Source: Sindora glabra
Lineage: Eukaryota; Streptophyta; Magnoliopsida; Fabales; Fabaceae
Direction of reading: 5' to 3'
Assembly (NCBI GenBank): GCA_020226215.1
Contig: CM035235.1
Span: 41,511,352 to 41,575,351 of the forward strand
Length of the DNA stretch: 64,000 nt
Below the pieces are notes generated by a model that did no database searches, had not been told where the DNA came from, and saw nothing but the letters and a program-made list of their open reading frames with translations. A program made the position numbers and the translations under genes. Below are positions 11,569 to 23,309 of this stretch, piece after piece. How positions within the stretch are numbered: the stretch's first letter is position 1; every line of letters starts with the position of its first letter.

Positions 11569-11790
11569 TTATATATATGTTTGAGTGTCAAGTTCTAGAG
11601 AGCTATCCAAAGAGAAAGGCATGCAAAACTTCCATTGGTGATCTTCCTCACCATTGGATGCCTTTTTGAGGTTGTGTTCTCCCATTTGGTCTTTTTCAGA
11701 GGTCCTTGGCTTCTCAAGGTTGGTGTGGAGATTGTTTCACACATCAGATCTGTTGCTGTTCAATCCCATTCCACTTCTGCAAAATTCTCG
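11569..11790 (-). pseudogene. Unidentified reading-frame remnant
   Basis: On the minus strand a frame runs through RSGMGLNSNRSDV, a TGA stop (11737-11739), then NNLHTNLEKPRTSEKDQMGE and on to LDSSLELDTQTYI, ending at TAA (11569-11571). The composition is hydrophilic and charged, unlike random AT-rich sequence. I do not recognise the family. A neighbouring frame upstream also looks coding (DADKIFLFAENFAEVEWD), suggesting a frameshift. Possibly another gene fragment of the same cluster. Confidence 0.3.
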
Positions 11791-12146
11791 GCAAACAGGA
11801 AAATTTTGTCAGCATCATCAATTTCCTTCTCAAATTACCAACCAAAAAAATGAGGAAAAAAAAAAAAGCAAAATCACAGACTTTAGAATCAGATAAAAGA
11901 TTGAAGCAGCTGCTGATGAAAGTTTCAGGAAGCAAGAGCTCCTCTACTTGGGATTTATCATTTCCAAGTATGAAATGCATCAGAATTCCATCTAAGTATT
12001 TAACTGACTGTATATGTTATGCTGCAAAACATGCTTATGAGAACCATAGCAATATCCTAGAGAAATAAAATGCGAGGCTGACATTTGGCTTTTACAACAG
12101 ATAGATAATGCACTTCTCTCTAGAGAAATTCAATGATTATTTCAAA

Positions 12147-12251
12147 TTAAAGAGAAGTAGGCTCTATCACACATTTAAGAAGTAAACTTGTCCATAATAG
12201 CACCACAGTACATGCTAGCAATATAGCTCTTCCCCAGTCAAGAATTCCCAT
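12147..12251 (-). CDS. Short exon-like frame with one membrane segment
   Basis: Directly after a splice-acceptor-like TTTCAG on the minus strand, an ATG opens a 34-residue frame, MGILDWGRAILLACTVV then LLWTSLLLKCVIEPTSL, ending in TAA at 12147-12149. Residues about 8-27 form a plausible transmembrane helix. It could be the last exon of a tail-anchored or membrane protein, or a fragment of one. The family is not recognised and no certain upstream exon was identified. Confidence 0.3.
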   Translation of the reverse strand: MGILDWGRAILLACTVVLLWTSLLLKCVIEPTSL

Positions 12252-12505
12252 CTGAAATTAGATAAAACATGAACCTTAATTGATCACCACCTCTAACAGA
12301 AAAAGATGGAACGATGTAGCCTAATGCGTCATACTTTTATCCGTTCATTCATGAATATTGAAGAACTTAGATCAACAAGACGGCAACGTTGGATATAACA
12401 TAGTAATACCATACAATCTAAGACCAAGATACATGTATCACATTGGATGTCACTTACCTGGGTCTTGGAGATGGAAGGGAATTTGTAAAATAGCTCTCCT
12501 AATTA

Positions 12506-12628
12506 ATGACCTTCATTGGTGGCAAGCAAGTAATCAATGACAAGCTAATTGAAGAGGCAAACAAGAATGAGAAGATATCATCAATTAGAAACTTCAAAGG
12601 TGATGCAAGACTTCGGCTCAAAAGTTGA
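12506..12628 (+). pseudogene. Unidentified 40-residue frame, charged
   Basis: Plus-strand frame from ATG 12506 to TGA 12626-12628: MTFIGGKQVINDKLIEEANK followed by NEKISSIRNFKGDARLRLKS. It is charged, looks helical and resembles real protein more than noise. I do not recognise it. It may be an exon piece of another gene in the fragment cluster. Confidence 0.25.
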
Positions 12629-13257
12629 GGACTGGAATCTCATCATGTTCTGCAGTTGGACATAGGGTGGGTTTATAGTGGATAATTTGGATGTCGGTTG
12701 AGCTTCAACAACTATTTGCAAAGAGAAGAAATGGATGTATTGACCAATAAAGATAGGTTGAAAGTTAGAGCTGCCAAATTTACATAGAGCAGTGGATTCA
12801 ATTCAAATATGGTGTTTAGATACTTAGCATTGTTAATAATATCTGAAAGTTGATATGTATGTCCGAAAAGAAGAGATAGTTCGCAGCATAATTTAATGAA
12901 ATGTAATTAATGAACTTAGAAGTGTAATATACATAATCATCCTGTTAAACGAAAGATCTACAGCAACCCATGCAAGTAACAGTGAGTTGGGTTAACTCTG
13001 AATGAAATTTTGGTAAGAAAATTACACATGGATAGTTGTGATTTATTTTAAAAGTTTCTATTAAGTGTGCAAGTTCACAAGAGCGTGGATGGCCGCCTAG
13101 TTAGGCATTTCAACAAACACCGATTGTGCGACTAAGATCGGTATGACTTAACAAATGAATTGAATTAAATACAATACCCAGCAGCATCGAAAAGCTAATA
13201 TCCATTTAGTTGCAGTAGAAAATTTTAAATTTAAGCTTTAAGAAATTAATTGTACCT

Positions 13258-13500
13258 TTGAAGGTGTTTAGAAATTACAAGTGGTTGAAGATTATTCCTT
13301 CTCTCTCCAATCAATTTGGTTCTGTGCTCGCGATGGGATAGAAGATTTATTTGTGTGTTGTACGACGCTTTGATATTGATCTCGCTTTGTGCCTTAGCCA
13401 CCCGTTTCTTCAGCTTCGTGGTTGTAAGAAAGTCACCAGCACTGGAATGGCTGGTCTTGCTTAGAATTGCAAGACCTTCGTATCAATATCACTGGACCAT
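13258..13500 (-). other. Exon-like segment of unknown gene
   Basis: On the minus strand an open frame of about 75 residues runs from just after stop codons near 13480 (YEGLAILSKTSHSSAGDF...) through a lysine/arginine-rich stretch (KLKKRVAKAQSEINIK) to a GT donor-like site at about 13257 (CAAAG/GTACA). It has no ATG of its own. It could be a 5' exon or transcribed leader of a minus-strand gene reaching into the fragment cluster. Base composition is less AT-rich than the flanks. No family recognised. Confidence 0.25.
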
Positions 13501-13647
13501 CGAGAGATCTGATTAAATATCTTCGATGGAGAAACTCCCGCTGTAGCGTTACACCGCAGGTTTCGCGTTTGTATGCATATTTCAAAAATCCTCTTGAAAG
13601 GAGAGAAAAAAATTAGAACAAAAAATTAGAAGAGAGAGAAAATTTTA

Positions 13648-14300
13648 GAGTCTGTTTTGGTTTGTATTTTTTAAAATAATTTTTAATTTTTAAAAATAAA
13701 AATTGTTTAAGGATCTGTTTATTTTTTATTTTTAAAAATTATTTTTTTTATTTTTAAAAATAGAAGAACATATTTAATAAGTTATTTTCAAATTTTATTT
13801 TTAAAAATTATTTTCTGAACATATAACTTAAAAATAAAAAAATAAAAATAAATTTTAATTATTTTCTAAACTTTTTTTTTGAACTTTTTTTTTATAATTA
13901 GATGAAATATTTCTTTATTTATAATATTAAACATTTTGATTTTCCTTCAATTCAAAAATAATGGTTAAGAATAAGAAAAGAATTTTTAAAAATAATTTTT
14001 AAGAATAAATTTTAAAAAGATAAAAATAAAAATATATTCAGATACATCCTAAATATTTTCTCTCTTTATTTTAAAAATTATTTTCAAAACATATATTTTA
14101 AAAATAAGAAAATAAGAATAATTTTAATTTTTTTTTATTTTTTTATTTCCAAAACACATTCCATTAATGATATTCTTGTAATTTAAGATTGTTTTCAAAA
14201 TAATTTATCAAAAATTGTCTTATTTTAATTATTTTTAAAATCTATTTTATAAAAATTGTTTTCAAGAACAAAAGGTTGAAAATACAAACAAACACACCTC
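13648..14300. mobile_element. Nested TIR elements (MITE-like)
   Basis: The outer pair is GTCTGTTTTGGTTTGTATTTT near 13651 and the reverse complement of GTGTGTTTGTTTGTATTTTC near 14298. An inner pair starts AAGGATCTGTTTATTTTTTA near 13710 and ends with a reverse complement near 14050 (TTAGGATGTATCTGAATATA). The interior consists of ATTTTTAAAAAT-type runs. This looks like one AT-rich MITE inserted in another. Confidence 0.45.
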
Positions 14301-14631
14301 TATATTTTTTTCTTTCTTTTTTTAGTTGAAGAGAAAAAAATAAAATAAAAAATAAAATAAAATATATAATTATATTTTTTAAAATTTTAAATTTTTTTAT
14401 TTTTTACTCAAATTTAAAAAATTTATCATTTCTCCTCCATCAAACAAGGGGTAAATTCATATTTGAAAATCAAACGGAAGCTAATTTTCAAATTAGAAGA
14501 AAAAAGAAAGTAAAATCATATCATATGAACAAATAAAAACAATGATTAAGGTAGGAAAATGAACAACGAACGGAAAAGATTACAAGAATTAGTAAATCCC
14601 TAATTAGTGCAGAAGATTTTTAACGATGATT

Positions 14632-14890
14632 TTTTTTTTTTTTTTTTTTTGAGGCGGGGCGGGGAAATGCATGTTTCTTACCTCGGTGCAGAGGATGCAA
14701 GCACAATTTGGCTAAGCAAACTCCTCGGCGCCTAAAATAAAGGGTTCTTATTTTTTTAAAAAAAAAAAAAATTAATATGGCGCAACTGGAGGTGATTATC
14801 CAGCCAACCACCGCCAAGTCCGGAGGTTACCAATAACACATGTTGTAAGCCGAAGATATCAAATATTAGAGGCGGTTGTAACCGCCATGA
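14632..14890. other. Homopolymer runs and palindrome at the edge of the gene-fragment block
   Basis: A T run (14631-14650), an A run (14757-14771), then the near-perfect palindrome GGCGGTTGTAACCGCC at about 14871-14886. Related GG(C/T)GGTT-type motifs occur near 14805-14820 and 6545. These resemble transposon subterminal motifs and may mark the right side of the element that begins near 6358. Confidence 0.3.
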
Positions 14891-16079
14891 TGCACAATAC
14901 GTTTTCTGCGAATTAATTCTAGTTGTAAATAAAGATTCTTAATCTATTAAAACTGATAGACTATTGAAAGATACAGATATGTAAATTCTCAAACTCTTGC
15001 ATATTTTTTAGTTTATTTTTTTAATAAAGTAAGAATCTCCGTTTATTTATAAAATATATTAAAATCTTTCGTGCTTTAAACTATCTATAAGTGGCATATT
15101 GTTGTATAAAAAAATGGGCACTTGTAGTAGTAGAAAAAATAAATAGTATTTTTTTTCCTGCCATTAAATTCTAGAGTATAAATTTTAAAGACACAATTGC
15201 CTCTTTTGAAAAGAAGAAGAAGAAGAAGGTAATTCTTAAATTAGAAAAAAAGTTTTTTGAAAAAAAAAATACACACGGTAATTCTCTCGCTTGTTGTTTT
15301 GTTGTTCCCATAGATTACTTTTGTGCAATGAATATTACTTTACTTAAATAATATATTTGACATTTTAATGATGAGACTAATTATAAAAGTGGGGTCTAAT
15401 TTTTCTTTGCAGAAGTTTTTATGTTTTCATGGATCATTGAAAATAAAAGTAATCAAGTTTTTTAATAAATGAAGTGAATCTATAGTGATAGTATAAAATT
15501 AAAAGTGGAAGTAGGCCACTTGGGTTATGAACCTTTGGTGGTCTAGCCTATTTCTAATTATTTTAACGTAATATATTTGTAAAATAAAATAAGTGTTAAT
15601 TAAATATTTAATTTATTTAATAAAATAAATTAGGTCATATAATTTAAAAACTAGTTTAGTAGCCTATCAAGTTAGTTTGCATTTTTCATATATTAAGTTA
15701 TACAATGTATAGATATATAAAATATCAAGAAAAAAATTTAATATGCATTTTAACAAATGTATGAAAATTTCTAATGCATCTTCATTTTTTTAATTTTAAC
15801 TTATATGATAATATTATATTATAATTTTTTAAGTCATTTATCTATAAATGTTATTACGATATTTACAATTATTATTTTGGGATCAAATGAAATTTAAATT
15901 AGATTTAAATTAAGTCTATCTTTGAGCCTTACAATGTTTAATCAAAATGAGTTTTAAGTGATTAGGTATGTTAATGCACAACAAAGAAAGATTAGTTGAA
16001 TAGTACAATAAACATGTCAAAAGTAAAAAATTTACCAAGGTCAATTAGTATGAAGTGTTATTTTGTCAATGCAAACTAA
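14891..16079. other. AT-rich intergenic stretch
   Basis: No supported gene. A short GAA microsatellite lies at about 15212-15228. The rest is unremarkable AT-rich sequence. Confidence 0.4.
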
Positions 16080-17146
16080 CCTTATGTTTGAAATAGGGGA
16101 AATGAGGGGAGAAAGGAAATGAGAAGGTGAAATTAGGGATGAAATTTTAGAATTCACCTATTTAGCTACTGAGTGAAATATGAGGGGAAGTAAATGGAGT
16201 GAAAAAAATTGATGGGTCCCATCATAATTCTTCACCCCCACCCCCTAAAAAAAATGAAGTGAAAATTGCGGTGAAAGGATAATATATTTCATATTTCCAT
16301 TGCTTGGCCTTAACAACCTCCTCAGCTGACTATAGATTTTTTTTTTACAAAAATAGAATTTCAATCCCCATTCATTCTTGCCTCTCCTCACTGAAGGACA
16401 CTCTTTTTTTTTTTGTTAGTTGTATTTTTTAAAGTCAAAGTTTAAAAAATAGACATAATTTTATGCGTATACATATGGCAACAAATTAGAGTATGATAGG
16501 TTAGAATCACAATACAATTATTAATTTATTTTACCAAGACATATATAATAATGTATAAGTTGCATATATATTGATGGTATATATTTTTATTTTGATAGTT
16601 ATGATTTTTTTAATTTTACATATTATATATATTATAATTTATATGAAAAATATATCCTACATAATGCAAAGTGCCTAACATTCGATATTACATTTATCAA
16701 ACTTTACAAGTTGGAATATAACAAGCAAATGTACCCCATTAAAATGGCAATATGTGAAAAGAATTAAACCGTATAATATTTAATAAAAATATTTAGGGAA
16801 ATATGTAATAAAAAATTAGTATTATTAATTCAATGATATTTAATAAAAATTCACCACTGACTGATTGTATAACATTTTATTAGTATATCATTACTTTTTA
16901 ATTGAGTTTGATGAATTAATATTATAACTATTTTTATATAATATACTATAAGGACATTATAATCATTTGATTCAATCTCATATTATTTTTCCTCAATTTT
17001 CACTCATTTCAAACAAAAGATAACATCTTCTTTCCTATTTTCTTTCTCTCCCATTTTCACTCATTCCAAATAATCGAAAATAAAATTCTTTCTCTTCCAT
17101 TTCCTTTCCCCTCCAATTGCACTCCTAACTAAACAAACCATAAGTC
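16080..17146. mobile_element. TIR element of about 1.07 kb
   Basis: The left end CTTATGTTTGAAATAGG, followed by purine-rich GGGGAGAAAGGAAATGAG, is mirrored at the right end near 17146, whose reverse complement reads CTTATGGTTTGTTTAG and then GGGGAAAGGAAATGGAAG. The interior is AT-rich and noncoding. Probably a non-autonomous DNA transposon. No target duplication could be assigned. Confidence 0.45.
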
Positions 17147-17539
17147 AAGTTATGAAAAGTGATCGCCTTATTAGGAAGAACCATTCTTGGTTATTAATTG
17201 TTTCAATAGAAATAGTTACAAAGTTTGTAGTGTTGAAGATAACAAAGTCGAAATTATTAATGGCAAATATTTCAAATTATACAAACTAGGTATTAATGAG
17301 ATTGGCATAATATATGATTTGTAAAATGTTGTTTATGTAAAATGACATTCTTATAAAAGGGTGAAAAACATGACTAATGTTTGAAAATATTTAGAGCCAC
17401 CTAGTTCATGCATACACAAAAAAGTAACACACAACACTTAGCTAACATTTCATTCAATCCAAAATAGCTAAGAAAAATGGCTTTTAAATTATATAGGCCT
17501 AAGCTAGCCAAAAAGTATTCAAAATGATAAACTTGTCCT

Positions 17540-18360
17540 TTTTTGGCTACTAATTATACATTAAAAGTTATAAAAGATGACTTGAAACTTTGCCATTAAG
17601 CTATGATTGTATCTTTATGCTCTTGCATAGCCCAACACTTATCTTCCTTATTAGGCAACTTTGCTTTAGTGGTCTTAAAGTCTTTCATGTTTAAGTTGGC
17701 TTGTTAGAAAGGGGTTTACTTTTCATCATTAGCAAATTTAAATACAGCCTCTAGTTGAAACCAAACTTTCTAAGCCATCATAAGACATTGTCAAAGTTTA
17801 GCAATCTGCTATTGGATGGAAGATATATTGGCTACATTCTTCTACATGTTGTCAATATAAGCTTTATGTTTAAAAGAAAAATTAGCCTTATTTTGCTTAC
17901 CACTTATAAAGAATTTTGAAAGCTCATCTTTATGTTGCATAAAGGATTATATACACTTTCAATGGTTGCAACTTTGCTCAAATTTTTAACCATTTCAAGA
18001 AAGGTTTCAAGAAGGTTGTAAACAAAAGATTTTAACCTTACAATAATACCTTTATTTGATAAAGTAACATCTCATAAATTTTTTAGAGTCGAGTCCATCT
18101 TTAACTGAGACTTAAGATCCTACAATAAGACCTCTAACTTTTGTTTAAGTAAAGAACCTAGTTCAATTAGTTCTTTCTAAATAGCTTCCTTACATTCCTT
18201 ATTTTGTTTGGTTGAAGGTTATTCAACTAGAATTATTAGAACTAAGCTTAAGGTGTTAGAGATTATAGAACTCTAGACTACAAATGAGTCCTTTTCATTA
18301 TCTTCATTTTCAACCTAATTGTCTCTAGTATTCTTCTCGAGAACACTAGTCTCACCTTTT
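17540..18360 (-). pseudogene. Degenerate coiled-coil protein remnant
   Basis: Minus-strand frames broken by several stops read in order ETSVLEKNTRDN, ENEDNEKDSFVV, KELIELGSLLKQKLEVLL, DLKSQLKMDSTLKNL, then NKGIIVRLKSFVYNLLETFL and EMVKNLSKVATIE, continuing more weakly to DFKTTKAKLPNKEDK near 17650. The heptad-like leucines and charges suggest a coiled coil. It resembles the C-terminal tails of some plant transposon-associated proteins, but I cannot name a family. Frequent stops show it is dead. Confidence 0.4.
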
Positions 18361-20155
18361 ATCATAACTTAAACCTGATCATGATTGATGTGGATTCTGT
18401 TACCTAGTTCCAATTAACTTAAACTCTCACTATACCAAATATGCCTAACTATACTAAATATGCCTAATAAGACCTGTTTTCTCCGTGGTGATTCAACTTA
18501 TATTTTAAATTTTGTAGAAAAATAGATAGAGCCCCCTTGTTTTTGGATTGTTTTTGAAGGCTACACACCCTATAATGTATAACTTGTAATTTTCACAAAT
18601 ATGACATCGGAAAATACACACATTATTTTAACAATTTTAATAACAACATAAAATACAAACAAAAATACACAATCTCATCACATTAAATCATAAATACAAC
18701 TAATCTCCTAATCTAACTGTCAATTTTCCTAATAAGGTGGTCTTTGATTCTCCATAGATGTAGTGATATTTCATTGAATTAAATCAACCTAAAAATATTG
18801 AAATTGATAAGGAATGAGTTACAAGAATACAGTGAGCATATATCTACCAATCCACACTAAAGATAAGTAAGTAGAATGATTAAATGCAATTTAAATTCTA
18901 AAGCAGGAAAAAAATTGTAAATCAAATTTCTGGATTTTGTAGCATGTGATTTTAAATCTCTAGTCGATATATTCACATGTACATAACTCAAATTTCTTGT
19001 TTCATAACATCATTTGTAAAAGCCTTAATTGTTCAATTTATACAATACTATTATAATATCATGCACAACCCATTCTACATAGTCATTAAATTTTCAAGTA
19101 GTCATTAGGGTTTAATCAAAATCAAATCATTACAATCATATCAAATATAAATATTCAAGGATAACTAGATTTCAAATTCACAACATAATATAGAACAATA
19201 TATAATAAAAGCATACATTTACTTTTTGACTTCTAGGTTTATCTTATACCCTACCTACATTTTTCATCCTCATTTCTCCTAGGCCAACCATATGCCTTAC
19301 TCTCTTTTTTATTACGAATCTTCCATATGGTTTTCACAATATCATCCCCATCATATTTCTTATCTTAAAGTTATTCATGGCATAATTCTCAATACAATTT
19401 CATACACTAAAGCACAAGCTCTATATAACACAATCATAATTCAATTTTAACATAAAATAGCTAGTTTATCACAAGAAAATATCAAAACATATAACAATAT
19501 ATGTAATAGCATTATTATTCCTTCTCTACATGGCCACACACATCTACTTATATCATGATATAGTTTGTATTACATTTTCTAACACCTGTCAAGATGTGGC
19601 ATCCGCCAATACGCATGTAAAAAAAATAAAAAAGAATTTTATAAAGATTAAAATAGAATTTTAGAATTTTTAAGAAATCAAAAGTTTGGAAACTAGGAAA
19701 ATGGGTATTAACTATTTTAATATTGTGTTCATGGGATAACATCAATCTATAAGATTTTTTTTATGACATTTACCATGCTTACAAGAAGAAATCACTAGAT
19801 ATTTTTGCTAATGAGATAATATATTAATATAATATTAATAAATATTGATATTATCTTTTATAAAATTATATTATTATTAATAAAAATTATACTAACATTT
19901 TTCTAATAAAAATTTGGCCAATATAACAATATTGGTATGTATAATCTAGTGTACTTATCACACTTTATAATTAACAAGCAAAGAAATAAGACAAAGAGAA
20001 TAATTTCCTTTATCCTCTACTGTACACATGAGGAATAAAAAAGGATAAGGAACTTGGATTTTTTCCTTCTAAGATTCAAGTGAGGATGACTTCATGCATA
20101 CCTAGCCAAATATAAATCTCAATTTTTTCTTTTAAGATTCTTGTGAGGGTCGTGA
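18361..20155. other. AT-rich intergenic stretch
   Basis: No supported gene. A possible LTR-like start (TGTCAAGATGTGGCATCC) lies at 19587, but no matching end or target duplication was found. Confidence 0.35.
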
Positions 20156-20340
20156 CACATATACCCAGATATAAATAGGCCAAATGATTATTCAATATTT
20201 TACTCCTTTAAGCTTCATATATATAACCTCACTTCTAACACTAAACCCACACCTTGAAAAAATTTTCTCACCTTTCTTCCACTTTCAGAACTTCAAGCCA
20301 ATCTTAGCTAGTGTCACTCTTGATTTTTATTAAAAAGGCT
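20156..20340 (+). promoter_or_regulatory. LTR-like promoter and leader remnant
   Basis: AGATATAAATAGGCC at about 20168-20182 is a good TATA box. It is followed by a pyrimidine- and AC-rich leader typical of transcript starts in plant LTRs. No open frame follows. Possibly the promoter part of an old Gypsy LTR starting near 19587. Confidence 0.3.
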
Positions 20341-22245
20341 GAGCTCAAGTTGCTGTTATTTTAAAATTTTTACTTTTAGGTGATTAACCAAAACTTGTTT
20401 TTTTTTGTTAAGTGACTCTCTTCTTTCTATTTGATAAATTGGATAATAGAAATTCTTCCTTAAATTTATACATTTAATTCTTTATAATATTTACTATAAT
20501 TATTTGAAAAGGTGTAATTAGTAAAAAGTGATATTTTATATAAAGTGTTGTTCATATCTTTTTTTTAATCTAATTTTATATTTGTGGATTAGTTATGTAT
20601 TCTCGTGTATAAGAGTTTTTTTTTGGAAAACATGGCATTTGTATAATCTATTTATGGGATTATGCTTGCATGTCAAGAGAATATAGTAAAAAAAAATAGT
20701 ATATAAATTTCCTACCTTTCTTTGGTTACAAGGATAGCATTTGAGTTGTATCTCTAAATAAAAGCTATGAAGTTAACCATGGTCTATTTTTTTTTCAATT
20801 TGAAATTGCTTAAAAATATTAGTATTAATATTAATATTAATATCAAATTTTTATAAAAGAAATTTTTATTATAAAAATATATTTCGGCAATAAAGGCATA
20901 TTTTGAATATTGAGTTTTTGATTAAGAAATAAATAGATACAATGATAGGGGAGAAATATTAGCTTAATGGCATTTGTAGGATAGAGGGTTATAGTTGAAA
21001 AGAGGAATAAGATTGGAGGAGAAAATGTTATAGTTGAAAGGAGTAAGAAGGTAAAAACTTGTATATTTTACTATTGTTCCTTTCACATACTTTGAAGATA
21101 GTATGTTTAAATTTTAAGGAATTTATTTAATATTTGCATTTAGGAATATAAATTTAAGTTATGGATCCATAAATATATTATATATAAGGAATTTGTTTTA
21201 TTATATAACTCACCAAATCATGGGTTAGATAAGTGCTCACTAAGTATTCTTATTTACTTTTGTTGTTGAATTTTTTTTAGATACTATATGAAAATTTGAC
21301 TCCATGGATGGATCTTGAGAAATGATTAAGTCTAGGACTTTTGCTTAGTTTACAACTACTATCACTAGAATTTCACTGCTTTCTAATGATAGGCATAATG
21401 AACCACCTCCAAATCTAATTAACCTCTACCATCTATAAGAATATTGAAATATATATCTATATATATAGAAGCATAGGAAGGTGTATAACCAGTAGCCTTA
21501 AGTAAGCTTTAAAAATATTGTACATCCTTATGTAAAACATTTTAGTATATATATAAATATATGGTTATACTTTTCAAATTTTAGTTATATCGAGTTATTA
21601 TGGAAAATGTTTATAAAGAATGTTAGGAAGATACTCTTCATGCCGATTATAATTAGGATGAATCCAAGCCCTAACATCACAACAAAGCACTACTAAGTAT
21701 CAATAATACCTTGCCTTCACTACAAGCCCTCTCAATTATGAATAACAACATCTTACAAGATTAATGTAGTAACATATTACTATATGTATATCAAGTACCA
21801 ATTATGTTTTTTATGCTTCAATAATGCAAGAAATTATAGCTATCAAAATTAAAGGTCTCTAATCATAAGTACAATTGGATTTTCATAAATGGATGTATTT
21901 GCAATCAACATAATCAATAAGGAGAGTGTAAGTATAACATTCAAAAAATTATAAGTAAAGTATTAGTTTTAAGATAAGATATATATTCACTTGATGATGA
22001 TTGTTCATTCCAAGAATCCCCAAGTACCTTATTTTCATATTTTCCCCTTTTTGTTAAAAATTTTACAATGATAATTTATAAATATATTAATAATGCATGT
22101 TCTCTATCTAAAATCGCCATTTTAGATCCCATTTACTTTATTTTAGAAATCCTTACAATTTCTCTATAATGTTTTTAACTCTAACTCATTAAAACCAAAT
22201 TTTACATTTTAGAGGTTTTTTTTTAATGAGTGAAATATTAGAACT
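20341..22245. other. AT-rich intergenic stretch
   Basis: No gene or well-bounded element. A short ATTAATATT repeat occurs at about 20821-20843. The sequence is probably old retrotransposon material. Confidence 0.35.
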
Positions 22246-23130
22246 TTGTCCTCTAGGAAGCCTCTAATCACATTACTTTATAAAACTAAACATTTATTTT
22301 CTTATATTTTTAATTCTAATTTAATAAAATCACCAAATCATATTTTTACATATTTAGTGGTTTCTCGAATCATGCAAGAAACACTCAAGGTATAGAATCT
22401 AATACTCCATAAATACTCCAATCAAGTTTTTCTAGTACTCTATAACATAAAAATTGTATTTTTTTTCCAAAGTGTCATTCTATTTTTTAGTCATACATTA
22501 AAATTGATTGCTTAGATCAATTTCAAACACCTAAAATATTAAAGTTAATGACATAGAAGGGCTTTAATTGTATCATTCAATCATCCTATAGCATAAAAAG
22601 TACTATTTTTCAAAGTTACCATTAGAATCCATGAATATAGAATGTGGGTCTTCCAATTTAAGCTAAAAATAGTCAAAATATTTAAGTATTATACTCTAAT
22701 GAGGCTCTAATTATATTACTTTAACTAACCATATACTTATTTTCTATTATTTTTAATTCTTCTTTAAAGAAATAGAAGAATTATATGTATTAGGGATTTT
22801 TTGAATTAAACTTTGAATACTAAAAATGTTAGATTTTGATGATATAAGTATACTTTAAGTATACTAGTCTAACACTCTATAGCATAAAATTCTTATCTTA
22901 TCAATGTTGTATCATATATCCAAAATAAGATGATAAAATGGGATTTTTTTAATCAAGTTCAAATCATCTATAATATTAAAATGTAACACTCTAAAAAGGC
23001 TCTAATCATATCATTGTAACACTAGCATAAAATCCTTTTTTTTCAAAGTTATCATCATGTATATCAAAACATGCATAAATGGTTTTTCCTTAAATCCACT
23101 TAAAACATCATAAATATTAAAAGGTTTTTA
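22246..23130. repeat. Degenerate tandem array, period about 146 bp
   Basis: Core phrases recur at regular spacing: (A)GGCTCTAAT(C/T)A(T/C)AT near 22257, 22556, 22700 and 22997, and (T)AGCATAAAA near 22442 (variant AACATAAAA), 22588, 22879 and 23021. Spacings are 143-150 bp or about twice that, so about six copies are inferred, some badly eroded. No coding potential. Confidence 0.55.
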
Positions 23131-23255
23131 AAGGCCATTTATGGTTTACCGATGCTAAAATCATCCAAGCATTATTGGAAAATGAAGGAGCTTTGTTATG
23201 TTGTCCTTACTATGATCAGTAACTCTTTCTTGCACCATGAAACTTGTAGGTTAGA

Positions 23256-23300
23256 GATTAAGCACCTTTCATGTGCATGGTAATGCACTGTGGCTTAATC
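23256..23300. other. Two-stem hairpin
   Basis: The outer exact 8-bp arms are GATTAAGC (23256-23263) and GCTTAATC (23293-23300). The inner exact arms GTGCAT and ATGCAC are separated by GGTA. The surrounding 200 bp is less AT-rich than the neighbourhood. It could be part of a small structured RNA or a decayed element. No known family recognised. Confidence 0.4.
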
Positions 23301-23309
23301 TTAGACTTG

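Noticed and set aside
14620..14817. Minus-strand frame across the T and A runs
   Set aside because: Lysine and phenylalanine runs come from homopolymers. No conserved domain.
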